This document shows, one piece after another, positions 18,708 through 27,156 of a stretch of DNA of 64,000 bases. This DNA is from Syntrophales bacterium (GTDB lineage Bacteria; Desulfobacterota; Syntrophia; Syntrophales; PHBD01). Made by a program: the position numbers and the translations under genes. Positions within the stretch are counted from its first letter, which is position 1; every line of letters starts with the position of its first letter. Below the pieces are notes generated by a model, which searched no databases, had not been told where the DNA came from, and saw nothing but the letters and a program-made list of their open reading frames with translations. The stretch covers positions 1-64,000 of the forward strand of contig DAOSEM010000008.1 of NCBI GenBank assembly GCA_035363115.1. The letters run 5' to 3'.

Positions 18708-18965
18708 ATGGGGGAGCGGGATAACAAGAGGACCATTCAGGGGGTCGTCGTCAGCAACAAGATGGACAAGACGATCGTCGTCCGTTCCGAAAGGCTGGTC
18801 AAGCATCCGGTCTTTCAAAAGTACATTCGGAAGTATGCCCAGTACATGGCCCATGACGAAAAGAGCGAGTGCGGAATCGGAGACCGGGTACTGATCGTGG
18901 AATCCAGGCCGTTGAGCCGGAGGAAACGGTGGCGCATGCGGGAAGTCCTTGAGAAGGCCAAGTAG
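18708..18965 (+). CDS. rpsQ: 30S ribosomal protein S17
   Basis: S17 is an OB-fold 16S rRNA binder. The 85 residues include KRTIQGVVVSNKMDKTIVV, the internal HDEKSECGIGDRVLI and the ESRPLSRRKRWRMREVLEKA C-terminus, all standard. The ATG lies one base past the rpmC stop, with ggagg inside the rpmC end as its RBS. Confidence 0.97.
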   Translation: MGERDNKRTIQGVVVSNKMDKTIVVRSERLVKHPVFQKYIRKYAQYMAHDEKSECGIGDRVLIVESRPLSRRKRWRMREVLEKAK

Positions 18966-19009
18966 TTGCGACCGGCAGGAAGCGGAATGAAGTCCAGCGG
19001 GGTGAAGTC

Positions 19010-19378
19010 ATGATTCAGATGCAGACAATCCTCAATGTCGCCGATAATTCGGGAGCCAAAAAGGTTGCCTGTGTTAAGGTGCTTGGAGGCTCGCGGAGGA
19101 GATATGCCCGGGTGGGGGATGTCATCGTCGTCTCCGTGAAGGAGGCTCTTCCGAACTCCAAAGTGAAGAAGGGCGATGTAATGAAGGCGGTGGTGGTGAG
19201 GACCGTGAAGGAGGTCCGGCGACAGGACGGTTCCTATTTGAAATTCGATGATAATTCCGCCGTTCTGATTTCAAACCAGATGGAGCCCATCGGCACCCGT
19301 ATTTTCGGACCTGTCGCTCGAGAGCTCAGGGCCAAGCAGTTCATGAAAATCATATCGCTGGCTCCGGAAGTTCTTTGA
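19010..19378 (+). CDS. rplN: 50S ribosomal protein L14
   Basis: L14 forms an inter-subunit bridge and is the target of the RsfS silencing factor. It has 122 residues: MIQMQTILNVADNSGAKKV, GDVIVVSVKEALPNSKVKKG and the GTRIFGPVARELR and MKIISLAPEVL C-terminal segments. It opens the spc part of the superoperon after a 44-base spacer. Confidence 0.98.
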   Translation: MIQMQTILNVADNSGAKKVACVKVLGGSRRRYARVGDVIVVSVKEALPNSKVKKGDVMKAVVVRTVKEVRRQDGSYLKFDDNSAVLISNQMEPIGTRIFGPVARELRAKQFMKIISLAPEVL

Positions 19379-19412
19379 AGCGGCTCCGTATGCACATTCT
19401 GGGGATCGATCG

Positions 19413-19733
19413 ATGCAAGATATGCTGTTGAAGAAGGGTGACATGGTGAAGGTTATTGCCGGAAAGGAAAAAGGAAAAACCGGCAAAATCCTGAAGACGA
19501 TCGGCGAAAAAGATCGGGTCGTTGTCGAGAAAGTGAATCTGGTAAAAAGGCACAAGAGACCCGATGCGAAGGGCAAGGGCGGGATCCTGGAGAAGGAAAG
19601 CTCCATCCATGCCTCCAACGTGATGCTCCTCTGCAGCAAGTGCAACACGGGTGTTCGAATCGGACACCAGATCCTGGAGGATGGAAAGAAAGTCCGTATC
19701 TGCCGAAAATGCCAAGAGATATTGGATGCATAG
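19413..19733 (+). CDS. rplX: 50S ribosomal protein L24 with a C-terminal zinc ribbon
   Basis: L24 initiates 50S assembly. The 106 residues carry the KOW domain (KGDMVKVIAGKEKGKTGKIL) followed by the expected basic loop. The C-terminus contains two Cys pairs, C74-x2-C77 and C97-x2-C100, arranged as a zinc ribbon, an extension found in some bacterial L24 proteins and absent from E. coli. The stop is ten bases before rplE. Confidence 0.96.
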   Translation: MQDMLLKKGDMVKVIAGKEKGKTGKILKTIGEKDRVVVEKVNLVKRHKRPDAKGKGGILEKESSIHASNVMLLCSKCNTGVRIGHQILEDGKKVRICRKCQEILDA

Positions 19734-19743
19734 GGTCATAGCG

Positions 19744-20283
19744 ATGGCAAGACTGAAAACACATTATGACAAGCAAGTGATCCCGGCTCTGATGAAGGAG
19801 TTCGGATACCGGAACAGGATGCAGGTTCCGAAGATTGAAAAAATCATCGTGAACATGGGGCTCGGCGAGGCGATCCAGAATGTGAAGATTCTGGAGAGTG
19901 CATCCCAGGAGATTGCGCTCATCACCGGCCAGAAGCCCATTATCACAAAGGCCAAAAAATCGATCGCCACATTCAAGCTGCGGCAGGGGATGTCCATTGG
20001 CTGCTGTGTGACGCTCCGCAGCGAGCGAATGTATGAGTTTTTCGACCGGCTTGTCAACGTGGCGCTTCCCAGGGTTCGCGACTTCCGCGGGATTTCTCAG
20101 AAATCATTCGACGGGAGAGGGAACTTTGCAATGGGGTTGAAAGAGCAGATCATTTTCCCGGAAATCGATTACGACAAGATCGATAAGATCAAGGGAATGA
20201 ATATCGTCATCGTGACGAGCGCCAAGTCGGACGATGAGGCAAGATACCTGTTGAAGCTCATGGGAATGCCCTTCAGAAACTGA
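19744..20283 (+). CDS. rplE: 50S ribosomal protein L5
   Basis: L5 binds 5S rRNA in the central protuberance. The 179-residue protein has the family blocks PKIEKIIVNMGLGEA, GQKPIITKAKKSIATFKLR and GNFAMGLKEQIIFPEIDYD. The ATG at 19744 gives MARLKTHYDKQVIP; the open frame extends to 19651 within rplX but this part is not conserved. Confidence 0.97.
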   Translation: MARLKTHYDKQVIPALMKEFGYRNRMQVPKIEKIIVNMGLGEAIQNVKILESASQEIALITGQKPIITKAKKSIATFKLRQGMSIGCCVTLRSERMYEFFDRLVNVALPRVRDFRGISQKSFDGRGNFAMGLKEQIIFPEIDYDKIDKIKGMNIVIVTSAKSDDEARYLLKLMGMPFRN

Positions 20284-20316
20284 GAAAAACCATTAGAGTA
20301 GTTCGGGAGGATCGGC

Positions 20317-20502
20317 GTGGCGAAGAAGTCCCTGCTTGCCAAGGCAAAGCGGAAGTTGAAGTTTTCAGTCCGGCAGTATAACCGTTGTCCCATTTGCGGA
20401 AGACCACGGGCGTACTACCGCAAATTCGACATGTGCAGGATTTGTCTACGGAACCTCTCCCTAAAAGGCGATGTCCCGGGCGTAATCAAATCCAGCTGGT
20501 AA
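20317..20502 (+). CDS. rpsN: 30S ribosomal protein S14, zinc-binding short form
   Basis: This is the 61-residue type Z form of S14, found in many bacteria in place of the ~100-residue zinc-free form. Zinc ligands are C24, C27, C40 and C43 (CPICG, then CRIC). The start is a GTG at 20317 after a gggagg. It lies between rplE and rpsH, its normal place in the spc operon. Confidence 0.97.
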   Translation: MAKKSLLAKAKRKLKFSVRQYNRCPICGRPRAYYRKFDMCRICLRNLSLKGDVPGVIKSSW

Positions 20503-20526
20503 CCCAGTATTCGAGGAGTCTTCAAG

Positions 20527-20928
20527 ATGGGGATGACGGATCCGATTGCGGATATGCTGACCCGGATCAGGAATGCCAACCGGGTTCATTTCAAGAGTGT
20601 TGATGTCCGGCTCAGCCGGATCAACCTGGATATCGCCAAGGTGTTGAAGCGGTCCGGATTCATTGGCGGATTCGATGTGAAGAAGGACAGTAAAGGGATG
20701 GAATTCCTGCGGGTGTATCTCAGGTATCCGGATCCCAGAAAGACAGTCATCACAGGTATACAGAGGGTAAGCAAGCCAGGCAGAAGGGTTTATGTAGGCT
20801 GTGAAAAGATCCCGAAGGTTCTGAATGGCTACGGCATCGCGATTCTGTCCACGTCCAAGGGCCTCATGACCGATCGGGAGGCGAGGGAACAGAACGTTGG
20901 CGGTGAAGTTATCTGCAGCGTCTGGTAA
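20527..20928 (+). CDS. rpsH: 30S ribosomal protein S8
   Basis: S8 binds the central domain of 16S rRNA and, in enterobacteria, represses the spc operon. The 133 residues include MTDPIADMLTRIRNANRV and the C-terminal GIAILSTSKGLMTDREAREQ block. The ATG follows a cgaggag by about nine bases. Confidence 0.97.
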   Translation: MGMTDPIADMLTRIRNANRVHFKSVDVRLSRINLDIAKVLKRSGFIGGFDVKKDSKGMEFLRVYLRYPDPRKTVITGIQRVSKPGRRVYVGCEKIPKVLNGYGIAILSTSKGLMTDREAREQNVGGEVICSVW

Positions 20929-20967
20929 AAAGCGCAGCGGAAAGCAAGGTGCAGGAGAACGCATTCC

Positions 20968-21513
20968 ATGTCCAGGATTGGTAAGAAACCAATAGAGATT
21001 CCCAACGGAGTGAAGATCCATCAGGAGGGAAGCACGGTCCGGGTGGACGGTCCGAAAGGGGGCCTCTCGGCATCGATTCCCAGCGGAGTTCGGATGGTCG
21101 TGGAGGACAATCAGATCACAATCCAGAGAAATTCCGACAATCGCTTTGACCGATCCTTCCACGGATTGACGAGAACGCTCGTTGCCAACATGGTGAAGGG
21201 TGTCAGTGCGGGCTTTGAGAGGAAGCTGGAGATTGCAGGGGTCGGCTACCGGGCCGAGATGGTTGACAACAACCGGTTGAAGCTCGTTGTTGGTTACTCC
21301 ACACCCCTGGAATATGCGATTCCGGAAGGAATCAGCGTGAAAATAGACAAGCAGGTGAACCTGCTCGTCATGGGGATCGACAAGCAGCTGGTCGGCCGCG
21401 TAGCAGCAGAGATCCGGGCGCTCCGAAAGCCGGAGCCCTACAAGGGAAAAGGGATCCGGTATGTCGGTGAGACCGTACGCAGGAAAGTTGGGAAATCCAT
21501 CGGCTCCAAGTAA
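20968..21513 (+). CDS. rplF: 50S ribosomal protein L6
   Basis: L6 contacts the sarcin-ricin loop region. It has 181 residues with the start MSRIGKKPIEIPNGV, the internal duplicated L6 fold and the signature PEPYKGKGIRYVGETVRRK near the C-terminus. It is separated from rpsH by 39 bases and from rplR by 32. Confidence 0.97.
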   Translation: MSRIGKKPIEIPNGVKIHQEGSTVRVDGPKGGLSASIPSGVRMVVEDNQITIQRNSDNRFDRSFHGLTRTLVANMVKGVSAGFERKLEIAGVGYRAEMVDNNRLKLVVGYSTPLEYAIPEGISVKIDKQVNLLVMGIDKQLVGRVAAEIRALRKPEPYKGKGIRYVGETVRRKVGKSIGSK

Positions 21514-21545
21514 ACGCCGAGGCGCCGCGACAGAGAGGTGAACCA

Positions 21546-21911
21546 TTGTCGTCCAAGAGGATTCAGCGGGTCAAGGATAAGCGGAAGAAGAGGGTTCGGG
21601 CCAAGATTTTCGGCACGGGTGCCAGGCCCAGGCTTTCCGTGTTCCGCAGTTCGAAGCACATATACGTGCAGGCCATCAACGATCAGGAAGGCAGAACGCT
21701 GGTGGAGGCCTCCACTCTGCACGCGGATCTTCGTGGCCGCGTGAAGGACCTGAAAAAGCAGGACGCAGCCCGGGAGGTCGGCAAGCTTGTGGCAAGCCGC
21801 CTTGTTGATCTGGGTGTCCGGCAGGTCATATTCGATAGGGGGGCTTATCTCTTTCATGGCCGGGTAAAAGCCCTGGCCGATGCGGCGCGGGAGGCCGGTC
21901 TGGATTTCTAA
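21546..21911 (+). CDS. rplR: 50S ribosomal protein L18
   Basis: L18 binds 5S rRNA together with L5. The 121-residue protein has the basic N-terminus, PRLSVFRSSKHIYVQAINDQ and the C-terminal VIFDRGAYLFHGRVKALADA. It begins at a TTG (21546) five bases after gagaggtg; no ATG is suitable. Its stop is one base from the rpsE start. Confidence 0.96.
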   Translation: MSSKRIQRVKDKRKKRVRAKIFGTGARPRLSVFRSSKHIYVQAINDQEGRTLVEASTLHADLRGRVKDLKKQDAAREVGKLVASRLVDLGVRQVIFDRGAYLFHGRVKALADAAREAGLDF

Positions 21912-21912
21912 T

Positions 21913-22428
21913 ATGAGCCGAGAGTTTGAAGGAAGGAAGGGGTCCTTGGAGAAGAGAGGCATGGAGGAGTCGGAGTTCCTCGACCGCGTCATTACCATCA
22001 ACCGTACGGCGAAGGTCGTCAAGGGCGGCAGAAGGTTTCGCTTCAGCGCCATTGTTGTGGTTGGCGATGGCAAAGGCTCGGTGGGAGCCGGCCTCGGAAA
22101 GGCGCACGAAGTGCCGGAAGCGATTCGCAAGGGGATGGAGCAGGCGAAGAAGAGCATGGTTCCCGTTGCAGTTATCGGGGGGACGATTCCCTACGAGGTC
22201 ATTGGTCAGTTTGGAGCGGGAAAGGTTTTGCTCAAGCCCGCCTCCGCGGGGACCGGGTTAATCGCCGGCGGTGCCGTGAGGGCCGTCCTTGAGTGTGCCG
22301 GAGTGCACAACATTCTGACGAAATGCCTGGGGTCCCACAACCCGCACAATCTGGTGAAGGCCACGCTGGAGGGGCTCACGCGATTGAAGCGGCCGGAGGA
22401 AATTGCGGCTCTTAGGGGAAAGTCCTGA
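21913..22428 (+). CDS. rpsE: 30S ribosomal protein S5
   Basis: S5 lies at the mRNA entry and influences accuracy. The 171 residues include the double-stranded-RNA-binding-like N-domain (RVITINRTAKVVKGGRRFRF), GDGKGSVGAGLGKAHEVPEA and GTGLIAGGAVRAVLECAGV. The ATG at 21913 overlaps nothing and lies one base after the rplR stop; coupling is likely. Confidence 0.97.
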   Translation: MSREFEGRKGSLEKRGMEESEFLDRVITINRTAKVVKGGRRFRFSAIVVVGDGKGSVGAGLGKAHEVPEAIRKGMEQAKKSMVPVAVIGGTIPYEVIGQFGAGKVLLKPASAGTGLIAGGAVRAVLECAGVHNILTKCLGSHNPHNLVKATLEGLTRLKRPEEIAALRGKS

Positions 22429-22447
22429 GGAACCGGGGGATACAGCC

Positions 22448-22645
22448 GTGGATAAGAAACTGAAGATTACGCAGGTCAAGAGCTATATAGGACGGCCAGA
22501 GGCCCATCGCAAGGTTCTCAAGGGAATCGGGCTGGGAAAGATGAACAAGACCGTCGTCCTGGAGGACACACCGGCCATTCGTGGAATGGTACAAAAGGTG
22601 ATCCACTTGGTCTCGGTGGAAGAAATCGAGGTTCGCAACTCATGA
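22448..22645 (+). CDS. rpmD: 50S ribosomal protein L30
   Basis: L30 is a small 5S/23S-associated protein. The 65 residues contain KITQVKSYIGRPEAHRKVL, the GLGKMNKTVVLEDTPAIRGM core and a short C-terminal strand. The start is a GTG at 22448. It overlaps rplO by four bases (ATGA). Confidence 0.95.
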   Translation: MDKKLKITQVKSYIGRPEAHRKVLKGIGLGKMNKTVVLEDTPAIRGMVQKVIHLVSVEEIEVRNS

Positions 22646-23085
22646 ATCTTGGATCATTGAAACCCTCCGAGGGTTCGCGAAAGAAAAAGAAACGCGTCGG
22701 CCGGGGCGAAGGGTCCGGTCACGGTGGGACATCCTGCCGGGGGCACAAAGGACAGAATGCGCGCTCCGGAAGCAGCAGGAATCCGGGATTTGAAGGCGGC
22801 CAGATGCCTCTGTACCGCAGACTTCCCAAAAGGGGATTCCGGAATCCGTTCCGCAAGGACATCGCGATCATCAACATCGGCCAGTTGAACCGCTTTCCCG
22901 AGGGATCGATCATTGATGAAGCGATCCTGATCCAGAACGGTCTCGTTCATCACGCCGGTGATGGGATCAAGGTTCTCGGGAAAGGAACGCTTGACCGGCC
23001 CCTGTCAGTGAAACTCGATATGGTCAGTCGGGGGGCCAGGGAGAAGATTCTTGCCGCCGGCGGCTCCGTCGTCGAGGGGGCCTGA
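22642..23085 (+). CDS. rplO: 50S ribosomal protein L15
   Basis: L15 is a late-assembly 50S protein. The 147 residues have the glycine-rich N-terminus (KKRVGRGEGSGHGGTSCRGH, GQNARSG), GFEGGQMPLYRRLPKRGF and the C-terminal AAGGSVVEGA. It overlaps rpmD by ATGA and ends two bases before secY. Confidence 0.97.
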   Translation: MNLGSLKPSEGSRKKKKRVGRGEGSGHGGTSCRGHKGQNARSGSSRNPGFEGGQMPLYRRLPKRGFRNPFRKDIAIINIGQLNRFPEGSIIDEAILIQNGLVHHAGDGIKVLGKGTLDRPLSVKLDMVSRGAREKILAAGGSVVEGA

Positions 23086-23087
23086 AC

Positions 23088-24395
23088 TTGATAGGCGGGT
23101 TATCAAACATCCCGAAGATCCCGGAGCTCCAGAAAAGGATCCTCATCAGCTTTTTGCTGTTGTCGGTTTACCGGATCGGGGCCCACGTTCCAACCCCCGG
23201 CATCGATTCTGTGGCGCTGGCCGCTTTTTTCGAGCAAGCTAGGGGATCTCTCCTGGGGCTCTTTGACATGTTTGCGGGAGGAGCGCTGAGCAATTTCTCC
23301 GTGTTCTCCCTGGGCATTATGCCCTACATCAGTTCCTCCATCATACTACAGCTCCTGACCATCGCCATTCCTCACCTGGAAAGGCTTTCCAAGGAGGGTG
23401 AGGCCGGAAGAAAGAAAATCACCCAGTATACCCGGTACGGTACGGTTCTGCTCAGCATCATCCAGGGGTTTGCAATCGCGGTAGGACTCGAAAGCATGGC
23501 CGGGCCCACCGGCGCATCGATCGTCCTCGAACCCGGGTGGGGATTCCGCCTCATGACCATGATCACCCTGACGGCGGGGACAGCCTTCATTATGTGGCTG
23601 GGTGAGCAGATCACGGAGCGGGGAATCGGAAACGGCATTTCACTGATCATCTTTGCAGGGATTGTCTGCCGGGCTCCAGCGGCTATTTTCAACACGTTCC
23701 GGCTGCTTTCCAGCGGAGAAATGGGAATATTCTTCATTATCATTTTGATCGTTCTGATGATCGGCGTTGTCGGCGTAATTGTTTTCGTTGAGAGCGCACA
23801 GAGGCGAATTCCGATCCAGTATGCCAAGCGGGTTGTGGGAAGAAAGGTTTACGGGGGACAGACAACACATCTCCCGCTGAAAGTAAATACGGCAGGCGTC
23901 ATTCCGCCCATTTTTGCATCCTCGATCATCATGTTTCCTGCGACGCTGGCCAACTTCATTACCCATCCCTGGATGAAAGTAGTTTCTGATTCGCTGGTTC
24001 CGGGCAGGATGGCTTATGAACTTCTATACGTAGGGTTTATCGTCTTCTTCTGTTATTTTTATACAGCGGTTGTTTTCAACCCCGTCGACGTGGCGGACAA
24101 CATCAAGAAATATGGCGGTTATATTCCCGGTATCCGGCCGGGAAAGAAGACGGCCGAATATATCGACGCCGTGCTGTCGCGACTGACCTTCGGAGGCGCG
24201 ATTTATGTCTCAGCGGTGTGTGTGCTGCCAAGCATCCTGATCAGCAACTTCAACGTTCCATTTTATTTCGGTGGAACCGCTTTATTAATCGTGGTTGGTG
24301 TGGCTCTGGACACGGCGGGTCAGATTGAGACACATCTTCTGACGCGGCAGTACGAAGGATTCCTTAAAAAAGGCCGCCTGGCAAAGCGGCGTTGA
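23088..24395 (+). CDS. secY: SecY, protein translocase channel
   Basis: SecY is the ten-helix pore of the Sec translocase in the inner membrane. The 435 residues carry ten hydrophobic spans, the plug-region segment FDMFAGGALSNFSVFSLGIM, the cytosolic loop RRIPIQYAKRVVGRKVYGGQ and the C-terminal loop KKYGGYIPGIRPGKKTAEYI. The start is a TTG at 23088, two bases after the rplO stop, with an overlapping SD in rplO. adk, often next, is absent; map follows. Confidence 0.98.
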   Translation: MIGGLSNIPKIPELQKRILISFLLLSVYRIGAHVPTPGIDSVALAAFFEQARGSLLGLFDMFAGGALSNFSVFSLGIMPYISSSIILQLLTIAIPHLERLSKEGEAGRKKITQYTRYGTVLLSIIQGFAIAVGLESMAGPTGASIVLEPGWGFRLMTMITLTAGTAFIMWLGEQITERGIGNGISLIIFAGIVCRAPAAIFNTFRLLSSGEMGIFFIIILIVLMIGVVGVIVFVESAQRRIPIQYAKRVVGRKVYGGQTTHLPLKVNTAGVIPPIFASSIIMFPATLANFITHPWMKVVSDSLVPGRMAYELLYVGFIVFFCYFYTAVVFNPVDVADNIKKYGGYIPGIRPGKKTAEYIDAVLSRLTFGGAIYVSAVCVLPSILISNFNVPFYFGGTALLIVVGVALDTAGQIETHLLTRQYEGFLKKGRLAKRR

Positions 24396-24419
24396 AAACG
24401 GAAAGCTTCGACGGCTGTC

Positions 24420-25169
24420 ATGGTTATCCTCAAATCGCCGGAAGAGATTGAAACCATTCGCAACGCCAATCGGATTGTGGCGGAAATACTCGGCGAACTG
24501 GAGATCATGGTGAAGCCGGGGATCACCACCCGGGAACTGGACCAGCACTCGGAAAAGCTGGCCAGGAAAAAGGGAGCGAAGCCGGCCTTCAAGGGATACA
24601 GGGGTTATCCCTTTTCACTCTGTGCCTCCGTGAATGCAGAAGTGGTTCACGGGATGCCGTCCGACCGGGTTCTCAAGGACGGGGACATTGTGGGGCTGGA
24701 TTTCGGAGCGCTTTACAAGGGTTATTACGGCGACGCCGCCATAACGGTTCCCGTGGGCGAGGTTTCCGAAGAGGCAAAAAGGCTGATACGCGTTACCGAG
24801 GAGTGCCTCTACAAGGGAATTGAACAGGCGAGAAGCGGTCAGCGGCTGGGAGACATCTCCGCTGCCGTCCAGAAGCATGTGGAGAATGCGGGCTTTTCCG
24901 TTGTCAGGGATTTCGTCGGTCACGGAATTGGAAGGGCGCTGCATGAGGAACCCCAGATTCCGAATTATGGTGTGGAGAAGCGCGGGATCGAGTTGAAGTC
25001 GGGAATGGTCTTGGCCATCGAACCGATGGTAAATCAGGGCGGATGGCGGGTTCGGGTGATGAATGACGGATGGACCGTTGTGACGGCGGACGGAAGGTTG
25101 TCCGCCCATTTCGAACATTCTATCGCCATCACAAAAAACGGTCCCGTGATCTTGAGCCGCGTTCATTAA
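24420..25169 (+). CDS. map: Type I methionine aminopeptidase
   Basis: This cytosolic enzyme removes the initiator Met from nascent chains. The 249-residue protein shows the five metal ligands of the pita-bread fold: the two Asp in GLDFGALYKGYYGDAA, the His in FVGHGIGRALHEEP, the Glu in MVLAIEPMV and the Glu in HFEHSIAIT. It has no N-terminal zinc extension. The location between secY and infA is standard. Confidence 0.97.
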   Translation: MVILKSPEEIETIRNANRIVAEILGELEIMVKPGITTRELDQHSEKLARKKGAKPAFKGYRGYPFSLCASVNAEVVHGMPSDRVLKDGDIVGLDFGALYKGYYGDAAITVPVGEVSEEAKRLIRVTEECLYKGIEQARSGQRLGDISAAVQKHVENAGFSVVRDFVGHGIGRALHEEPQIPNYGVEKRGIELKSGMVLAIEPMVNQGGWRVRVMNDGWTVVTADGRLSAHFEHSIAITKNGPVILSRVH

Positions 25170-25214
25170 GAACGGAGTCTTCTGGAGGGGATTGGGAGGA
25201 GCCGGTACGGAGCC

Positions 25215-25433
25215 ATGGCAAAGGAAGAGCCCATAGAGGTGGAAGGCAGGGTTGTAGAACCACTGCCGAACGCCATGTTCCGGGTAGAGCTGGAAAACGG
25301 TCACCGCGTTCTTGCTCACATTTCCGGGAAGATGCGGATGCATTTTATCAAGATTCTGCCGGGCGACCGGGTCACGGTGGAGCTTTCGCCATATGACCTG
25401 ACCCGTGGAAGGATCATATATCGGGCAAAATAG
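25215..25433 (+). CDS. infA: Translation initiation factor IF-1
   Basis: IF-1 is a 72-residue OB-fold that occupies the 30S A site during initiation. The sequence MAKEEPIEVEGRVVEPLPNA, then FRVELENGHRVLAHISGKMR and GDRVTVELSPYDLTRGRI, is canonical. It lies 45 bases after map and is followed by rpmJ. Confidence 0.98.
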   Translation: MAKEEPIEVEGRVVEPLPNAMFRVELENGHRVLAHISGKMRMHFIKILPGDRVTVELSPYDLTRGRIIYRAK

Positions 25434-25498
25434 CCCGGCCAGCGAGCCGCTCCGGATCAAGCAGGGAAGGGGCGGCAGGACAGCAGGGAGGGAGTGTC

Positions 25499-25612
25499 GT
25501 GAAAGTACGGTCTTCCGTGAAGAAAATCTGTGACAAGTGCAAGATCGTCAAGAGGCGTGGCGTGCTCAGGGTCATCTGTGAGAATCCGAAGCATAAGCAG
25601 CGTCAGGGATAA
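25499..25612 (+). CDS. rpmJ: 50S ribosomal protein L36
   Basis: L36 is a 37-residue zinc protein of the 50S subunit. The product begins MKVRSSVKKICDKC and has ligands C11, C14, C27 and H32, so it is the zinc-binding (C+) form. It starts with a GTG at 25499 after a gggaggg. It is too short for most ORF cut-offs but is unmistakable by sequence and by its place between infA and rpsM. Confidence 0.97.
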   Translation: MKVRSSVKKICDKCKIVKRRGVLRVICENPKHKQRQG

Positions 25613-25632
25613 TTCGTACCAGGAGGTTTTCA

Positions 25633-26001
25633 GTGGCGCGCATTGCTGGAGTGGATTTGCCGAAAAACAAGCGGATGGAGATTGCCCTGACCTACATCTA
25701 TGGCATCGGTCGGACGAAGTCCCTGCAGATCCTCAAGGAAGCGGGGATCGCTCCCGAGACGAAGACGGATGTCCTCGCGGACGCGGAGATCACCGCCATC
25801 CGGAATATCATCGACCGAGAACACAAGGTGGAGGGAGATCTTCGACGGGATATATCCATGGCCATCAAGAGGCTGATGGATCTGGGGTCCTATCGCGGTT
25901 TGAGGCACAGGAAAGGACTGCCCGTGCGAGGACAGCGTACCCGAACCAACGCCCGGAGCCGAAAAGGCCCAAGGCGGGGTGTCGGAGCCAAGAAAAAGTA
26001 G
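25633..26001 (+). CDS. rpsM: 30S ribosomal protein S13
   Basis: S13 forms inter-subunit bridges from the 30S head. The 122 residues start MARIAGVDLPKNKRMEIALT (GTG start at 25633 after aggagg) and include GSYRGLRHRKGLPVRGQRTR and NARSRKGPRRGVGAKKK. It opens the alpha-operon block. Confidence 0.98.
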   Translation: MARIAGVDLPKNKRMEIALTYIYGIGRTKSLQILKEAGIAPETKTDVLADAEITAIRNIIDREHKVEGDLRRDISMAIKRLMDLGSYRGLRHRKGLPVRGQRTRTNARSRKGPRRGVGAKKK

Positions 26002-26025
26002 TGACCAAGCGCTTACGGAGGAATC

Positions 26026-26418
26026 ATGGCTAGGCCAGCGCGAAAGACGGGCAAGAAGAAGGAAAAAAAGAACATCGCGGAAGGGGTTGCCCATATCCAG
26101 TCGACGTTCAATAACACGATCATAACCATTACGGACCTCAGCGGGAACGTAATCGCCTGGTCTTCTGCGGGAGTCCAGGGCTTCAAGGGTTCCCGGAAGA
26201 GTACCCCCTTCGCGGCGCAGATGGCGGCGGAAGATGCTGTCAAGAAGGCCAAGGAACACGGGATGAGAACCGTACAGGTTTATGTGCGTGGGCCCGGTGC
26301 GGGGCGGGAGTCGGCCTTGAGGGCGCTCCAGGTTGCCGGTCTGAATATCAGCCTGATACGGGACGTCACCCCGATTCCCCATAACGGATGCCGTCCGCCA
26401 AAGAGGCGTCGCGTGTAA
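26026..26418 (+). CDS. rpsK: 30S ribosomal protein S11
   Basis: S11 lies on the 30S platform near the mRNA exit. The 130-residue protein has IQSTFNNTIITITDLSGN, WSSAGVQGFKGSRKSTPFAA and the C-terminal DVTPIPHNGCRPPKRRRV. The ATG follows cggagga. Confidence 0.98.
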   Translation: MARPARKTGKKKEKKNIAEGVAHIQSTFNNTIITITDLSGNVIAWSSAGVQGFKGSRKSTPFAAQMAAEDAVKKAKEHGMRTVQVYVRGPGAGRESALRALQVAGLNISLIRDVTPIPHNGCRPPKRRRV

Positions 26419-26484
26419 GACCCGGGCTTGATTCGGCCGGGCAGATTTCCAACAATATTTGCAGATGAGCTGAGGGAGGAACCG

Positions 26485-27111
26485 TTGGCGAGATACACGG
26501 AATCCGCATGCAGGCGGTGCCGGAGAGAGGGACTGAAGCTGTTCCTCAAGGGAGACCGTTGTTACAGTGAGAAGTGCGCATACGAGCGGCGCGGTTATGC
26601 TCCGGGCGAGCACGGACAGATTCGGAAAAAATTCTCCGATTACGGCGTCCAGTTGAGAGAAAAGCAGAAACTGAAGAGGATGTACGGAGTATTGGAGAAG
26701 CAGTTCCGCGGTTATTTTGAGATGGCGGATCGGCAGAAAGGCATCACCGGAACCAACTTGCTGGTTCTTCTGGAGCGCAGACTGGATAACATGGTTTTCC
26801 GGATGGGTTTTGCCAGTTCCCGGACGGAGGGCCGCCAGTTGGTCCGGCACAACCATTTCCTGGTGAATTCCAAACCGGTCAACATTCCCTCATACCTGGT
26901 GAAAACCGGTGACTCGATCGAGATTCGAGAGGGGAGCCGGAAAGTGGAAAGAATCATCGAGGCCATGGAGACAGTGGCCAGGCGGGGAGTTCCCTCCTGG
27001 CTGGAACTGGATAAGGAGAACTTCCGGGGAGGTGTCAAGGCCCTTCCCAGCCGAGAAGAACTCACCATGCCCGTGCAGGAGCAGCTGGTCGTCGAGCTGT
27101 ATTCGAAATAA
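26485..27111 (+). CDS. rpsD: 30S ribosomal protein S4, zinc-binding form
   Basis: S4 initiates 30S assembly. The 208-residue protein starts at TTG 26485, four bases after gagggagga, giving MARYTESACRRCRREG. Four N-terminal Cys (C9, C12, C26, C31) form the zinc site of the C+ type. The S4 domain (LERRLDNMVFRMGFASSRTE, then GRQLVRHNHFLVN) is intact. The open frame extends to 26428 but without conservation. Confidence 0.97.
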   Translation: MARYTESACRRCRREGLKLFLKGDRCYSEKCAYERRGYAPGEHGQIRKKFSDYGVQLREKQKLKRMYGVLEKQFRGYFEMADRQKGITGTNLLVLLERRLDNMVFRMGFASSRTEGRQLVRHNHFLVNSKPVNIPSYLVKTGDSIEIREGSRKVERIIEAMETVARRGVPSWLELDKENFRGGVKALPSREELTMPVQEQLVVELYSK

Positions 27112-27156
27112 CGGCTGACGGCCCGGCTTGAGAGTGGCGGAAAGGAAATCACGTCT

